A stretch of 64,000 nt of DNA from Chitinibacter sp. FCG-7 (GTDB lineage Bacteria > Pseudomonadota > Gammaproteobacteria > Burkholderiales > Chitinibacteraceae), in assembly GCF_040047665.1 (NCBI RefSeq), contig NZ_CP157355.1:3519668-3583667 (forward strand), read 5' to 3'. This document shows positions 63,939 to 64,000 of this stretch, in pieces. A program made the translations under genes and the position numbers. Each line of letters starts with the position of its first letter. The first letter of the stretch is position 1. The notes beneath the pieces were generated by a model, which did not search any database, was not told where the DNA came from, and saw nothing but the letters and a program-made list of their open reading frames with translations.

Positions 63939-64000
63939 TTGCGCACTGCAAAATACTGGGCTAAAAAAACTTATTGCTTCACATGCGATAAAACCCACCA

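Noticed and set aside
1..64000. CRISPR arrays, phage genes or transposases
   Set aside because: No regularly spaced identical repeats, integrases, capsid genes or transposase motifs were seen.

Overview
The window is a dense, ordinary stretch of chromosome from a Gram-negative bacterium. It most likely comes from a betaproteobacterium of the order Neisseriales (Chitinibacter/Deefgea/Iodobacter-like). That placement is inferred from protein style and gene neighbourhoods: surE-pcm-nlpD-rpoS, lapA-lapB-pyrF-hldA, rpsA-ihfB, ribF-ileS-lspA-ispH, a class I fumarase and AcnB. I see no plasmid, phage, CRISPR or insertion sequence with a transposase.

Layout. 1-3.8 kb: end of an RlmG/RsmC rRNA methyltransferase, a small basic protein, dusC, a LexA-family repressor with two SOS boxes, queF and msrA. 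3.8-10.5 kb: dapC-dapD (lysine pathway), then the reverse-strand cluster surE-pcm-nlpD-rpoS preceded by a drug/metabolite transporter. 10.6-17 kb: a Rieske oxygenase, an HExxH protein, fumarase, a NUDIX protein, trhP behind a perfect FNR/Anr-type box, and a broken copy of the NUDIX 3' end. 17-26.6 kb: the most accessory-looking part, with a SMI1/KNR4 protein, a 126-bp inverted-repeat element, a prolyl oligopeptidase, a solute-binding protein, tRNA-Gly(CCC), acnB and a methyltransferase/FAD-oxidase pair. 26.6-36.2 kb: rmuC, flgA, ribF-ileS-lspA-ispH and a diguanylate cyclase. 36.2-50.5 kb (reverse strand): hldA, pyrF, lapB-lapA, ihfB, rpsA, cmk, an aldo/keto reductase, tyrA, a META-domain protein, DAHP synthase, an MFS transporter, pgsA, a DUF3422 protein and rlmB. 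50.7-64 kb: a two-component system, hemH, pgk, pflA, a 61-residue mini glycyl-radical protein, pflB, vanZ-like, smr, hslR, a REC-REC-GGDEF protein and an M61 peptidase.

How the genes work together. DapC and DapD act in succession in the succinylase branch of lysine/diaminopimelate synthesis. TyrA and DAHP synthase belong to aromatic amino acid synthesis. HldA, LapA and LapB serve lipopolysaccharide. PflB, PflA and the mini glycyl-radical protein form an anaerobic pyruvate module with FNR-like sites upstream.

Main discovery candidate. A dispersed, imperfectly palindromic element of exactly 49 bp is scattered through the window. It has the form GGGTAT-N37-ATACCC, with arms near GGGTATTGCTCTGTAG and its complement. 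I count 15 sites matching the strict pattern GGTAT-N37-ATACC, against about 0.06 expected for random sequence, plus several degenerate copies. About half lie between genes, none of these in a divergent promoter gap. The rest lie inside genes, in different reading phases, and several overlie protein segments conserved in their families, so they do not look like simple insertions. I do not recognise this family.
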